DNA of 64,000 bases from JAAEPI01 sp964352625 (GCA_964352625.1 CAYGSD010000004.1:186001-250000); one strand, 5' to 3'; counted from the stretch's first letter, positions 24,634 through 34,397 are shown. The notes: generated by a model not told the origin, from the letters alone. A program made the numbers and translations.

Positions 24634-26279
24634 AATACCTTCTGACCATATTGTCTTTTGTTTTCGTCTTTGAGGCTATGTCTCAACGAAAGGGCGATCC
24701 TGAGCCACTAAACGAGGAGGCTAGGATGAAAGCAGAGATGGCATTGATTGATGGGGAGAAGCACCTCATTCTCGAGAATTATGCCAAGGCATTGGAGCTG
24801 TTCGAAACGGCCAAGGACATAAACCCAGAAGATGGAGCCATCCATTTTAAAATCGCTGAGGTGCTCTACAAAAATGAATCCTATGATAAAGCCATACGAT
24901 CTGCTGAACGGGCGCTTGAATTAAGTCCTAACAATAAGTTTTACTATGTGTTGACCGCCGATATTCAGATGGGGCGCTCTGATTTACTTTCCGCACAGAA
25001 AACTTACGAAAGACTAATCCTACTGCCAGACACGCAGGAATATCTTGGCGATTTGGCGTTGATTTATGAATACCAAGGTAAATACAAATTGGCTCTGGAA
25101 ACGTACGCCAAGGTGCAAGATCATTTTGGAACCAATGAAGCCATCCTTGAACAAAAGAAAAGAATCTACGAGCAAATCGGACAACCGGAAATGGTCGTGA
25201 AGGAATGGGAACGACTTGTCAAGGAAAATCCGTCTGAGGAGACTTTTGTTTATTCTTTCGCCAACCAATTGATAAACTACAACCAAGTAGCGAGAGCCGA
25301 GCAAGTGCTGATGGACCAAATGAATAGGCGCGCCGATGATGACAGAGCAAGTCTGATGTTGGCCGAAGTGATGAAACGTCAAGGCAAGATGGAGCAAGCT
25401 ATGAAGTATGCACGTGCCTCCCTATTGGCTCCCGACGTGCCTTTTGACCTTAAAGGGAATATTCTGAACGACCTGCTGAAAAGCACAAATGAAAAAAGCA
25501 CTGAGGAGATGAAGCAATTGGTGATGGATGTGGCGTCTGTTCATCCAAAAGAGCATACTGCTCAGGCATTTGCTGGTGATGTACTGTTTCAGTTGAATGA
25601 CAAACGTAGTGCGTTGGATTACTATATTTCATCGACCAAGATATCCCCCGACAATTTTTCTGTTTGGCAGAATATCCTCAGCCTAGAATCTGAGTTTGAG
25701 CTTTGGGACGATTTGATAAAGCACTCCGATCAGGCAATTGAGTACTTCCCAAATCAGGCGGCTTTCTATTACTTCGGAGGCACGGCCTATCTCAAGAAAG
25801 AAAACTACAATCGCGCCGTTAGTTTGCTGGAGCTAGGAAAAAGATACGCCATTAATAAGGAGTTGAGAGAGGCTTTTGAAATTCAAATTTCTAGTGCCAA
25901 TAATCCTGTTGAAAAAATTGATTACTTGGCCATGGCGAGAGAGGAAATGAAGAAAGGAAATAAGTTAGAAGCAAGGAACCTTGCCTTGAAAGTATTGGAT
26001 AGTGACCCATCCAAGAAGGAAGCGTACGTATTGATTGGAGATTTATACATGAGTTCTTTTGATGATTGCGCAACGCGAGAGGATATTATACGAGACCGGG
26101 CAATTTTCATTGCTGCGTATAACATGTACGAAAAGGCAGGATATTCAATTGGAATGAGCAACGCTGAGGTTCAATTTCCGTCGAAAGAGGAGATTTTTTC
26201 ACAACCTGTTCAAGGTCAAAAAATTAAAATTGATTGTTGGATTGATACGGAGGTCATACTTCAGACAAGAGTTAAATGA
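24630..26279 (+). CDS. TPR-repeat periplasmic/outer-membrane protein
   Basis: A 549-residue protein with a signal peptide (hydrophobic 3-15, then EAMSQ) and tetratricopeptide repeats along most of its length (for example AKALELFETAKDINPEDGAIHFK and DKAIRSAERALELSPNNK). The start is a TTG that overlaps the previous stop (TTGA). TPR proteins are scaffolds; the neighbouring DUF4292 lipoprotein and EnvC-like gene suggest a role in envelope assembly or division. The end overlaps the next gene in ATGA. Confidence 0.82.
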   Translation: MKYLLTILSFVFVFEAMSQRKGDPEPLNEEARMKAEMALIDGEKHLILENYAKALELFETAKDINPEDGAIHFKIAEVLYKNESYDKAIRSAERALELSPNNKFYYVLTADIQMGRSDLLSAQKTYERLILLPDTQEYLGDLALIYEYQGKYKLALETYAKVQDHFGTNEAILEQKKRIYEQIGQPEMVVKEWERLVKENPSEETFVYSFANQLINYNQVARAEQVLMDQMNRRADDDRASLMLAEVMKRQGKMEQAMKYARASLLAPDVPFDLKGNILNDLLKSTNEKSTEEMKQLVMDVASVHPKEHTAQAFAGDVLFQLNDKRSALDYYISSTKISPDNFSVWQNILSLESEFELWDDLIKHSDQAIEYFPNQAAFYYFGGTAYLKKENYNRAVSLLELGKRYAINKELREAFEIQISSANNPVEKIDYLAMAREEMKKGNKLEARNLALKVLDSDPSKKEAYVLIGDLYMSSFDDCATREDIIRDRAIFIAAYNMYEKAGYSIGMSNAEVQFPSKEEIFSQPVQGQKIKIDCWIDTEVILQTRVK

Positions 26280-27016
26280 GAAAAATCACCTTACTTTTTC
26301 TTGGAGCCACGCTTCTGCTTTCCAGCTGCAAAAAGGAACTTTCCACTCTCGGAACAGGCGATGAAAAGTTTGGAATTGAGAATCTCGATTTTAAATACGT
26401 AGAAGCAAAAGCGAAACTGAAATACAATAGCGGCAAGCAGAAAATAGGAGCAACGGCAAGCTTTCGAATTAAGAAGGACAGCATCATTTGGGTGTCTGTT
26501 TCACCAGGCTTGGGATTGGAAGTTGCTCGTTTGCTTGTGGACAAAAAGGGTATTCAGGTCCTCGATAAACTTAAGCGCGAGTACTACGATTTGAAGTACG
26601 ATTACTTGAGTGAGCTTTATGGATTTGAGGTGAATTTTTCACTGATCGAAGCAGTGGTCATTGGGAATACCTTATTCGAACCAACCAAAAGAAAGCAAGT
26701 GAAAGACGATGGAAGATTTTATAATTTCTCCAAAGAGGAAGGCCAGTATGGGGTGAGGCAATACATTGGCAAGCGATCCAAGAAACTGGAGAGATTGGAG
26801 GCCTATCAAACCACGGGGGGGAATTCAGTGTTGGTGAATTATGGGGGGTTTCAAAATTTCGACCTTCAGCGGGCACCTCAAAAAATTCGTGCAAAAATTG
26901 ATTTGATCGACACAAAAGATCAGGCTATTATAGATATTGAATACAGCAAAATGGATCTTCTAAATGAACCTTTGGAATTTCCATTTAGCGTCAGCTCAAA
27001 ATACACTAAGAAGTAG
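26276..27016 (+). CDS. DUF4292 lipoprotein
   Basis: A 246-residue lipoprotein (signal MRKITLLFLGATLLLSSC, acylated Cys18) of the DUF4292 family, found in Bacteroidota between a TPR protein gene and a murein hydrolase activator gene, as here. The beta-rich middle (AKLKYNSGKQKIGATASFRI... WVSVSPGLGLEVARLL) resembles LolA/LolB-type lipoprotein carriers, which is an inference from pattern. Translation is coupled to the TPR gene through ATGA. Confidence 0.82.
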   Translation: MRKITLLFLGATLLLSSCKKELSTLGTGDEKFGIENLDFKYVEAKAKLKYNSGKQKIGATASFRIKKDSIIWVSVSPGLGLEVARLLVDKKGIQVLDKLKREYYDLKYDYLSELYGFEVNFSLIEAVVIGNTLFEPTKRKQVKDDGRFYNFSKEEGQYGVRQYIGKRSKKLERLEAYQTTGGNSVLVNYGGFQNFDLQRAPQKIRAKIDLIDTKDQAIIDIEYSKMDLLNEPLEFPFSVSSKYTKK

Positions 27017-27018
27017 CC

Positions 27019-28176
27019 GTGCGATCATTCCTCATTTTTATTTTACTACTTTTTTCGGTTGCGGCATTTGCTCAAAAATCCAGGCAGCAACTCGAGAAAG
27101 AAAAGAAGGATAATCTAAGCCGAATAGCCGAAGCAGAGAAGATTCTGGTAGAAACAGAAGAGGAGAAAAAGGCGACTCTTGGGCAACTTCAAGCCCTTCA
27201 AAATCAAATACGAGCCAGAACTTCCCTTATTCGCTCTATGGAGTCGGAGATCGATCTTCTGGGCTCGGAGATCAATGACTTGAATAGCGTGATTACAGCC
27301 CTTGAGAATGACCTCAAAAACTTAAAGGAAGAATATGCGGCCATGATCTACTCCGCGTACAAGGCGAATCAAGGCTACAGCATGCTTACCTTCTTGTTTT
27401 CATCGAGTACGTTCAACGAACTCTTTATGCGGTTGAGATATTTGGATCAGTACGCAGAGGCACGGCGTACCCAAGCCGAGCAAATAGAAAAAGTTGCCGA
27501 AGAGCTGGGCATTCAAAAAAGTGAGGTACAAACAAGGCGTGACGAACAGGCGTTGATTCTTGATCAACAATTAGCGGAGAATCAAAAACTGCTGGGCTTG
27601 AAAAGTAAGCAGAGCAGTCTTGTGACTGAATTGGGAAAGAAAGAGAGTGAATTGAGAGCAGAAGTAGACAAACGCAAGAAGTCCATTGCGAACTTAGATA
27701 AATTGATTGCTGACATCATCGAGCGAGAAGCTCGAAGTGCAAATGTGGCCGACGTGGCAGACAATGCTTCGTTCGAATCGATGCAAGGCAAGCTCACTTG
27801 GCCGGTGAATTCCGGGTTTTATTCTGCTAAGTTCGGTCGGCAGCCGCACCCTGTTTTGGAAAACATTTACATAGAAAATAGTGGAGTGGGCATCCAAACG
27901 AATAAGGGAGAGGCCATTAAGGCAGTATCCACCGGCACGGTCACTCTGGTGGCAGATTCTCCAGGTATGCAGCGAGTGGTTATGATCAGGCATGGGCAGT
28001 ATCTCACAGTCTACGCCCGCTTGAAAGAAGTGAAAGTGAGCAAAGGTCAGACTGTAACCAGAGGTGATGTGATCGGTACTATTTATACGGATAATGAAGG
28101 ACTTTCTCAGTTGGAATTTCAGGTATGGAAAGGAAGTAAAAAGCTTGATCCTGAAACCTGGCTTGCTAAAAAGTAG
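27019..28176 (+). CDS. EnvC-like murein hydrolase activator with degenerate LytM domain
   Basis: A 385-residue secreted protein: signal peptide (3-18, AFAQ), long coiled coils (about 20-110 and 150-245), and a C-terminal M23/LytM domain (about 262-385). The zinc ligands of active LytM enzymes are absent: the usual G-x-D site reads ENSGVGI, the H-x-H pair region reads TVYARL, and a later ligand position reads LEFQVW. It should therefore activate amidases during cell separation, as EnvC does, rather than cut peptidoglycan. GTG start two bases after the DUF4292 gene. Confidence 0.87.
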   Translation: MRSFLIFILLLFSVAAFAQKSRQQLEKEKKDNLSRIAEAEKILVETEEEKKATLGQLQALQNQIRARTSLIRSMESEIDLLGSEINDLNSVITALENDLKNLKEEYAAMIYSAYKANQGYSMLTFLFSSSTFNELFMRLRYLDQYAEARRTQAEQIEKVAEELGIQKSEVQTRRDEQALILDQQLAENQKLLGLKSKQSSLVTELGKKESELRAEVDKRKKSIANLDKLIADIIEREARSANVADVADNASFESMQGKLTWPVNSGFYSAKFGRQPHPVLENIYIENSGVGIQTNKGEAIKAVSTGTVTLVADSPGMQRVVMIRHGQYLTVYARLKEVKVSKGQTVTRGDVIGTIYTDNEGLSQLEFQVWKGSKKLDPETWLAKK

Positions 28177-28211
28177 TATACTTAATTTCTCATATTGTAA
28201 AGTCTACCTTC

Positions 28212-28219
28212 TATCTTTG
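28212..28219 (+). promoter_or_regulatory. Candidate -7 element of tatA
   Basis: TATCTTTG, exact TAnnTTTG, 20 bp before the tatA ATG. Confidence 0.45.
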
Positions 28220-28239
28220 AACTATTAAACACAACAATC

Positions 28240-28440
28240 ATGGAAACTGTTTTATTGATCGGAATGCCGGGACCTATGGAGCTCTTTATTATTGCAATGA
28301 TTGTTCTCGTATTTTTTGGCGCCAAGAAAATCCCTGAAATCGCAAGAGGAATGGGAAAAGGAATTCGCGAATTCAAGGATGCGACCAAAGAGGTCAAGAA
28401 AGAGATCAACGAAGGCATCAAAGACGAGGAGAAGGCCTAA
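28240..28440 (+). CDS. tatA: Twin-arginine translocase subunit TatA/TatE
   Basis: A 66-residue protein with one N-terminal membrane helix (about 12-28), the hinge FFGAKKIPEIARGMGKGIREF of the Tat amphipathic helix, and a charged tail. TatA forms the pore for export of folded proteins. tatC is not in the window. It lies between the EnvC-like gene and a lytic transglycosylase gene; in Escherichia coli the amidases controlled by EnvC include Tat substrates, so the grouping may be functional. Confidence 0.93.
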   Translation: METVLLIGMPGPMELFIIAMIVLVFFGAKKIPEIARGMGKGIREFKDATKEVKKEINEGIKDEEKA

Positions 28441-28463
28441 CTCTACACGGCCCACATTGCTAA

Positions 28464-29810
28464 ATGAGGTGCTTATTTTCAATATTCTTTGCTGGAATTT
28501 CATTTCTCCTGATCGCTCAGAACTCTGATCAGGAGTATTTTTATGAATACATCCCAGATGTTCCTGATTCTGTCATTGAGGCAAGACTAAAAGCCATTGA
28601 CTCAGAAATTCCCCTTCATTTCACCGAGGCTGTAAAAAGTCACATCCAGTTTTATACTATTACGCGCCGGGACTATGCCCGGAAAATGCTCAATCGATCT
28701 TCGAAGTATTTCCCCATTTTCGAGGAGTACTTAGCAGCTCACGATATGCCGGATGAATTAAAATACCTATCGGTAGTTGAGTCGGGACTTCATCCAAATG
28801 CCGTGTCGCATGCTGCTGCCGTTGGTCTTTGGCAGTTTATTTATTTCACCGGAAAAACCTACGGGCTCAATTCTGACTGGTACATCGACGATCGCATGGA
28901 TCCTGAGAAATCCACCGAGGCGGCATGCAGATTCTTGAGTTATTTATACAATTACTTTGGAGATTGGGAGCTCGCTCTTGCCGGGTACAATTCAGGCCCT
29001 GGACGAGTGAATCGCTCCATTCGCTACGCCGATGGTCAGCGAGATTTCAGAGCCATTTACAAGTATTTGCCCAATGAGACAAAGGCGTATGTGCCCAAGT
29101 TCGTGGCTGTCGCGTACGTTTTCAATTATGCCGAAGAGCACAACCTCTTTCCCGACGAATCGCTTTACTTGCCCGAGTACGACACGCTGGAAGTAAGCCA
29201 ATTTATGAATGTGGAAACCTTCGCCAATTCCGCCGGCATTTGTCTGGAAGATCTCGAGTTATTAAACCCCCAAATAAAACATTCAGCCATACCGGCCACT
29301 GCCAAGAAGTACCCACTGAGAATCCCTGCTGATCTAAAGGACTCGCTTGCATCGAGGCGATTGGAATTGTTAGCGGCAGCTTCCGTAGGGAGAGAAGAAA
29401 TAGAAAAGCTTGCCGCAAATGAAGTGGGTGCGGTGGCTGGTCGAGAGAGGGTTGTCTACAAAGTGAAAAGTGGTGATGTCCTCGGATCCATTGCGCTGCG
29501 GCATCACGTTCGAGTGTCTGATATCAAGAAATGGAATCGCTTGTCTAGCAATACCATCAAGATAGGTCAGACCCTAAAAATATGGGTTCTGCCAAAATAT
29601 GCAGATGCAGCTTCCCAGCCTGTGGCCAAAGCACCATCTAAACCCGCCCCCGTACCGCGCCCGGATCAGCGGACGCACCTTGTGGCAAATGGCGATACTC
29701 TTTGGGATATTTCCGTCGCTCATAAAATCTCAATCGAGGACATCAAAAGTCTGAACAACCTGACAGGTAACAATATCAAGCCTGGACAGACGCTGATTGT
29801 TAGTCAGTAG
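28464..29810 (+). CDS. LysM-containing lytic transglycosylase (MltD-like)
   Basis: A 448-residue secreted protein: signal peptide (1-19), an SLT-type catalytic domain (about 85-230) with VVESGLHPNAVSHAAAVGLWQF containing the catalytic glutamate and AGYNSGPGRV, then two LysM modules, one around 329-372 (VYKVKSGDVLGSIALRHHV) and one at the C-terminus (HLVANGDTLWDISVAHKI). It cuts peptidoglycan glycan strands with formation of anhydromuropeptides. It follows tatA by 23 bp; its 3' end overlaps the convergent FkbM gene by 11 bp. Confidence 0.92.
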   Translation: MRCLFSIFFAGISFLLIAQNSDQEYFYEYIPDVPDSVIEARLKAIDSEIPLHFTEAVKSHIQFYTITRRDYARKMLNRSSKYFPIFEEYLAAHDMPDELKYLSVVESGLHPNAVSHAAAVGLWQFIYFTGKTYGLNSDWYIDDRMDPEKSTEAACRFLSYLYNYFGDWELALAGYNSGPGRVNRSIRYADGQRDFRAIYKYLPNETKAYVPKFVAVAYVFNYAEEHNLFPDESLYLPEYDTLEVSQFMNVETFANSAGICLEDLELLNPQIKHSAIPATAKKYPLRIPADLKDSLASRRLELLAAASVGREEIEKLAANEVGAVAGRERVVYKVKSGDVLGSIALRHHVRVSDIKKWNRLSSNTIKIGQTLKIWVLPKYADAASQPVAKAPSKPAPVPRPDQRTHLVANGDTLWDISVAHKISIEDIKSLNNLTGNNIKPGQTLIVSQ

Positions 29811-30735
29811 GGTTTGGTTTGTAGAAATAGAAAACCTGATTTTTAGCGGTGGACATGTCCATTATGAACCCTTCATTTAGGAGGGCCTGTAGGATGGCGG
29901 AATATTCCCGATTGCTCATGTGATTTGGGTGGAGTTCAACTAACAGTTTGTTTATTCCATTCCAATTCATTGCCGGAATAAGGTCCTTTTCTCCCCCCTC
30001 GATATCCATGATAACAAAATTGGGCTTATACTTTTGAAGCGCGTCATTCACTGGATATTGCTCGACTGTAATTTTTCTTTCTGCCCCCTCGAAGGAGATT
30101 AACGAGGAACCAGTAAAAACCGGATTGAGATAAAAGTCCACTGTGCCACGTGTTAAGCCAAGTACTGCATTGATCATTTTCACTTGAACATTGTTTCTAA
30201 AATGGTTCTTTTGGGCATGTTCAAAAATCGTCGGATTCGCCTCGAAGCACACTAACGGAATTTCGCTAAACTTACTTTTAAGAAGTGATGACATGTAGCC
30301 AATGCCGGCACCCAATTCCAGCACGCTATCACTTGGCTCAATTTTTTCAAGACCAATTTTCGCTTCCTCACCTTCATAGTTTCCTGTGGTTAGCGCAAAG
30401 AGAGTTCGAGGCTGTATGATTTGCTTGTCAAACAAAATGACTACTCCCCGTATTTCTACTTCATTGGTTTGTAATGCCTTCAGATAATCATTGGCCCAAT
30501 CCGGTGTAGCACGTTCATTTGCCTCAATGTTGAGAACAGCATTTTCTACGCCCTCATGTGAGTTGAGCATTCTATGTCTATGAAAATCAAGCACATGAAC
30601 ATCAAAATTATTAGGCCTTTCTTGAAGAAGTTCGTCCAGAAGTTCGGAGGCTGAGGCTAGATCTGTATTAAGCATGGCTCTTATACTTCGCAATTTTTTA
30701 TTGAAAATTTGATTTAGCCGTTGTTGTTCTTTCAT
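29800..30735 (-). CDS. FkbM-family methyltransferase
   Basis: A 311-residue protein whose residues about 130-300 form an S-adenosylmethionine methyltransferase of the FkbM type: DSVLELGAGIGYMSSLL (SAM loop), LVCFEANPTIFEHAQKN, and NFVIMDIEGGEKDLIPAM (the family's D-x-EG motif). Such enzymes often O-methylate sugars in glycans. The N-terminal 100 residues are helical and unrecognised. It ends the minus-strand group that starts with the bestrophin gene. Confidence 0.85.
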   Translation of the reverse strand: MKEQQRLNQIFNKKLRSIRAMLNTDLASASELLDELLQERPNNFDVHVLDFHRHRMLNSHEGVENAVLNIEANERATPDWANDYLKALQTNEVEIRGVVILFDKQIIQPRTLFALTTGNYEGEEAKIGLEKIEPSDSVLELGAGIGYMSSLLKSKFSEIPLVCFEANPTIFEHAQKNHFRNNVQVKMINAVLGLTRGTVDFYLNPVFTGSSLISFEGAERKITVEQYPVNDALQKYKPNFVIMDIEGGEKDLIPAMNWNGINKLLVELHPNHMSNREYSAILQALLNEGFIMDMSTAKNQVFYFYKPNPTD

Positions 30736-30754
30736 GTCACCTGTTTAAAAAATG

Positions 30755-31408
30755 CTATTTACTCCAAATCTTCAAACCTGATCTCGCAGCATAGATGCAG
30801 AATCCAATAATTACCCACATACCCAAGGCAGACGGAAGGTATTGGCTGTGTGGTTGATAATCTACCAATACCGTCCCCGCAAAAGCCGATAGCAAGGCCG
30901 AAAAGGCGCTTACCATTTTATATATGTGCTCGTATAGCCAGATTTTGTTGCTTTTGTAAAAGCCCTCCGGAATTAGGTATTTCAGAAAATCATAGAGGAT
31001 GACAAGCATCAAAGCGCCGACTGTACTGTATATGACGATCGGCGACCAGATCATCCCGATAGATCGAAAGTAATACAAGAAATAGGCAAGAACCAGGAGT
31101 GCTAAGATGGCAATTGCAATGTCCACGGTTCTCGCCTTGTTGGTCTTTGTTTTTAGAATCTGAAAGCCTGAATAGGAAACATATCCACTAAGTACGGTGA
31201 TCACCAGCAGGAAAGTATTCCTTCCAAAAATGAATACACCTACAAGTCCAGTGAGAATAACCACACCAATGAGCCACAGAAATATTCGGCCACTTTTGTT
31301 GTGAACCTTGCCGCCCTTCAGGCTAAGCAGGGCAATGAGCCCAATCAAAAGGGCACTAGTCCCTGTCGCAACGTGAGTATAAATATTTACTTGGTGCAAC
31401 GTCTCCAT
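30755..31408 (-). CDS. Polytopic membrane protein, unknown function
   Basis: A 217-residue protein with about seven hydrophobic segments (HVATGTSALLIGLIALLSL at the start). It resembles the DUF2306-like membrane proteins of Bacteroidota, with KVHNKSGRIFLWLIG after the first helix, but no function is known. I start it at the ATG at 31408, which overlaps the bestrophin stop codon in TGATG; a GTG two codons upstream is also possible. Confidence 0.7.
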   Translation of the reverse strand: METLHQVNIYTHVATGTSALLIGLIALLSLKGGKVHNKSGRIFLWLIGVVILTGLVGVFIFGRNTFLLVITVLSGYVSYSGFQILKTKTNKARTVDIAIAILALLVLAYFLYYFRSIGMIWSPIVIYSTVGALMLVILYDFLKYLIPEGFYKSNKIWLYEHIYKMVSAFSALLSAFAGTVLVDYQPHSQYLPSALGMWVIIGFCIYAARSGLKIWSK

Positions 31409-32463
31409 CACCACTGCACGTTGTACTTCGCTTCGAATTGTGCAGGAATATCCTCCTTGTTTTCTCCTAAGTTCTGCCTAAGGTCGATTTCAATTCCTCG
31501 TGCAATGGTGGAAATAGGCACGTCATTGGACGTTCCCTCGAAGGGATTTTCTCCGGTTCGGCCAATGCGCTCCATGGTGTGAAATACCCAGCCAATGGCC
31601 GTGTAGATCGGCACAGTTGCCCAAATGAATACACTGCCAATGATGGGATAGTTTGTGGACATTTCTCTTCCCAAATCCGCAAACTGCGGAACAAGTGCTA
31701 ATGGGAGTAAGAAAAGAAGAATCCACATGAACCAATGATTGAGCGTGGCGAACTGCCGTGGGTAAGGAAAGTTTTTGATGCGCTCCGTTTGTCCCTGTAG
31801 AGTGAACAACTCTTGCATCAATGCCTCCAATTCCAAAAAGGAAAATTCCCAAATGACACCACGCTCCTTCAATTTTCTAAGATGATGAGACTGCTGATAG
31901 AGCAAGGCGGTTTGCCGGTTGTCTTTGCTCAGAGCGTCTGACAAATCCTCATTTGATAAGTATGGTTTCATATCTGCCTCCACATTAGAGTCTCTCTCCG
32001 GCGGACGAATCTGCCACTCGGTGTTGGTCTTGGCGTCTGAGGTGGTTTCCCATTGTTTCTTGGCACGCATGGCGTGTCGAAGTGCCGTCATCCAGGCTAT
32101 GTGCCGGTACGTAATGATTCTCACTTCCTGCCGGAGTGCTTCCTCCGATTGCTTCGTTTGGGCATGTTCATTCGTGATCATGTCCTGAAGAAACATACCT
32201 AGCGTTCGGGATGTATTGACAATCCCTCCCCAGATTTTGCGTGCTTCCCAGATACGATCATATGCTGCATTGTTTTGAAAACCAATGATAAATGCCACAG
32301 CCGTGCCGATCAGAGCCAATGGCGTCCACGGAATTCGTAACCAGTCCAGGTCAAGAAAATAGTAGGCCGAAACCCAAATAAGGATGATCACGAAAAATCG
32401 GAGGGTGTCAAAGCGTGTCCATATGGCTAGTTCTTTGGCACTGTAGGTTCGACGAGTGTACAT
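31408..32463 (-). CDS. Bestrophin-family chloride channel
   Basis: A 351-residue membrane protein of the bacterial bestrophin (UPF0187) family. It has the conserved N-terminal RFDTLRFFVI segment, IGTAVAFIIGFQNNAAYDRIWEARKIWGGIVN (the pore-neck and helix region) and a C-terminal IGWVFHTMERIGRTGENPFEG that matches the family's E-I-x-x-PF motif. Bacterial members form pentameric ion channels; ion preference varies and cannot be read here. Translation of the next gene is coupled through TGATG. Confidence 0.88.
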   Translation of the reverse strand: MYTRRTYSAKELAIWTRFDTLRFFVIILIWVSAYYFLDLDWLRIPWTPLALIGTAVAFIIGFQNNAAYDRIWEARKIWGGIVNTSRTLGMFLQDMITNEHAQTKQSEEALRQEVRIITYRHIAWMTALRHAMRAKKQWETTSDAKTNTEWQIRPPERDSNVEADMKPYLSNEDLSDALSKDNRQTALLYQQSHHLRKLKERGVIWEFSFLELEALMQELFTLQGQTERIKNFPYPRQFATLNHWFMWILLFLLPLALVPQFADLGREMSTNYPIIGSVFIWATVPIYTAIGWVFHTMERIGRTGENPFEGTSNDVPISTIARGIEIDLRQNLGENKEDIPAQFEAKYNVQW

Positions 32464-32561
32464 AGGCTGATAATTATTGAGCTTGATCTAAAATTAGTCT
32501 TTACTGAATAAGTACAGCGGATATTTACAGGGATTGTCGTGAAATGACTTTTCAACCCCGG

Positions 32562-33533
32562 CTACTTTTTCTCCTTCTTATTCCAGCGAGTGTTTTTCCA
32601 AAGCTTTTGTTGCTCTTTGGTAAGGAAAGTCCAAGTGACAATCCGACTCGTTTTGTTGCCTTGCCCCATCGGGATAGTGTGAACTTGAACTGCCTCGGCA
32701 CTGCTCAAAGCCTGATATACATTCTTAAGGTTGTTCTGTTTGGAGACCAATGTAGAATACCAAAAGCAGCATTCACCAAATTTCTTGCTCTGACGGACAT
32801 ACTCACGTATGAATTTCTGTTCCCCACCATCGGCCCAAAGTTCATTGGGCTGCCCAGCAAAATTCAGCTTTACGTTTTTAACTTTTTTCCCTGACAAATT
32901 GGTGACTTTTCGCCTTGAGCCTTGTTGTGCTTCCTCAGCAGAGGAATGAAAAGGAGGATTGCAAATGGCCAGATCAATGCGTTCATTTTGTGTGATAATT
33001 CCATAAAGAATATCCTTCGGGTCTTTCTGTAATCTCAACTCCACCTTGCCTTTTAGGGACGAATTTTTCTCAATAATATGCTCGCTGGAAGCCAATGATA
33101 TAGGATCAATGTCCGAACCGATGAACTGCCAGTCGTATTCCGAAATGCCGATGATCGGGTAAATCAAACTTGAACCTACCCCGATATCCAAACAAGTGAC
33201 TTTCGACCCTGTTGGAATGCGGCCGAAATTGTGCACCTGCAGCCAATCCGCCATATGATGAATATAGTCGGCTCTACCTGGGATGGGGGGACACAAATAA
33301 CCTTCTGGGATTTCCCAATTACTTACCCCGTACTGGAGTTTTAGCAAGGCCCTATTAAGTGCTTTTACGCTAACAGGATCAGCAAAGTCTATGGAATCGT
33401 CACCGTGAAGATTTGGCCTGACGACTGACTTGAGCTCAGAATCACAGGTAATCAATGCTTCAAAATCATACCTTCCCTTGTGCTTGTTGCGAGGATGGAG
33501 GTTAGGAATTTTCTTGATTTGCTTTTTTGGCAT
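32562..33533 (-). CDS. rlmF: 23S rRNA (adenine1618-N6)-methyltransferase
   Basis: Methylates A1618 of 23S rRNA. A 323-residue protein (308 in Escherichia coli) with an N-terminal LHPRNKHKGRYDFEAL, the SAM loop TCLDIGVGSSLIYPI, and the catalytic NPPFHSSAEEAQQGSRRKV, the NPPF motif of N6-adenine methyltransferases. The C-terminal ends in a lysine-rich tail. It follows an unknown gene by 15 bp. Confidence 0.93.
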   Translation of the reverse strand: MPKKQIKKIPNLHPRNKHKGRYDFEALITCDSELKSVVRPNLHGDDSIDFADPVSVKALNRALLKLQYGVSNWEIPEGYLCPPIPGRADYIHHMADWLQVHNFGRIPTGSKVTCLDIGVGSSLIYPIIGISEYDWQFIGSDIDPISLASSEHIIEKNSSLKGKVELRLQKDPKDILYGIITQNERIDLAICNPPFHSSAEEAQQGSRRKVTNLSGKKVKNVKLNFAGQPNELWADGGEQKFIREYVRQSKKFGECCFWYSTLVSKQNNLKNVYQALSSAEAVQVHTIPMGQGNKTSRIVTWTFLTKEQQKLWKNTRWNKKEKK

Positions 33534-33548
33534 TGTTGGAATGCAGTC

Positions 33549-34223
33549 TTAGTCTTTTTTGAGTGAATGAATCTCATCATCCCTCAGCACGCCCGAGCAT
33601 TCATCCAAATCGAAATCTTCTCGATTAAGCCAATAATCTGATGAGATAAGTTGGTACGTGTTTTCTCTTATGGACTTCAATTCCCAAACGATGTGTTCAG
33701 CGTCCTTCAACTCATGTTCAGAATCTAGCTGATCATCGAAGAGGCGTTTCAGTAAACTTTTTCCTGAGAGCAAATCGCTCATCGTTCTAAGCACTACTTC
33801 TTTGGTTACCTCTATTTTTCCCTTGAATGAAAGCTCAAAATCAATAACGGAAGCGAGCGTTCTAGGAAACTTCCCGTTGTAGCAGTCGTGCAGCAGTTGG
33901 TTGATATTGAAGAAGGCATAATGAAAGGAAATGTCAGAGTATTCTTCCGCTATTTTGTCTTCCAACATCTCGTGCGAGAGGTTTTTTATCTGGCCATCCT
34001 TTAGCCTATCGGACAACTTATACCTCAGCACAATTTCTGCAGATTCCTCCGGCTCAAAATCTGACATAGCCATGGCTAGCATATCGAAAAGTTCAGCTTC
34101 CGGAATATCCTTGGCATCAGAAAAATCGAAAAGCTCAAGCAAGTTGATGTAGTCCTGAGAAGTCCAAGCTCCCTCGATCTTGTCGATGGGCTTGATTTTA
34201 TGAATGCTGATATTGAAGTTCAA
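33549..34223 (-). CDS. Conserved-looking acidic protein, unknown function
   Basis: A 224-residue soluble, acidic, mostly helical protein with no signal peptide or membrane segment. I recognise no domain. The stretch FDMLAMAMSDFEPEESAEIVLRYKL and the later ISFHYAFFNINQLLHDCYNG look structured. It is 15 bp upstream of rlmF and probably co-transcribed with it. Confidence 0.7.
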   Translation of the reverse strand: MNFNISIHKIKPIDKIEGAWTSQDYINLLELFDFSDAKDIPEAELFDMLAMAMSDFEPEESAEIVLRYKLSDRLKDGQIKNLSHEMLEDKIAEEYSDISFHYAFFNINQLLHDCYNGKFPRTLASVIDFELSFKGKIEVTKEVVLRTMSDLLSGKSLLKRLFDDQLDSEHELKDAEHIVWELKSIRENTYQLISSDYWLNREDFDLDECSGVLRDDEIHSLKKD

Positions 34224-34315
34224 GTGTTCGTGCTGTCGTTAATGATGTGACTCAATGTAAGGATAAATTGGAGGATTGAAACGAAAACGGATTTAAGTGG
34301 TTGCTAATTATCGGA

Positions 34316-34339
34316 AGTCATTCCGAAGGAATCTTTGTC
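34316..34339 (+). repeat. 24-nt interspersed repeat, copy left of higBA
   Basis: Core GTCATTCCGAAGGAATCTT, containing the short inverted pair ATTCC/GGAAT. It matches 35071-35094 at 22 of 24 positions. Confidence 0.7.
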
Positions 34340-34397
34340 GTTTTAAGAAGCCTCTTTGGTAGAAAATGGAAGGAAAAATAAACTAAGCTATCGCATC

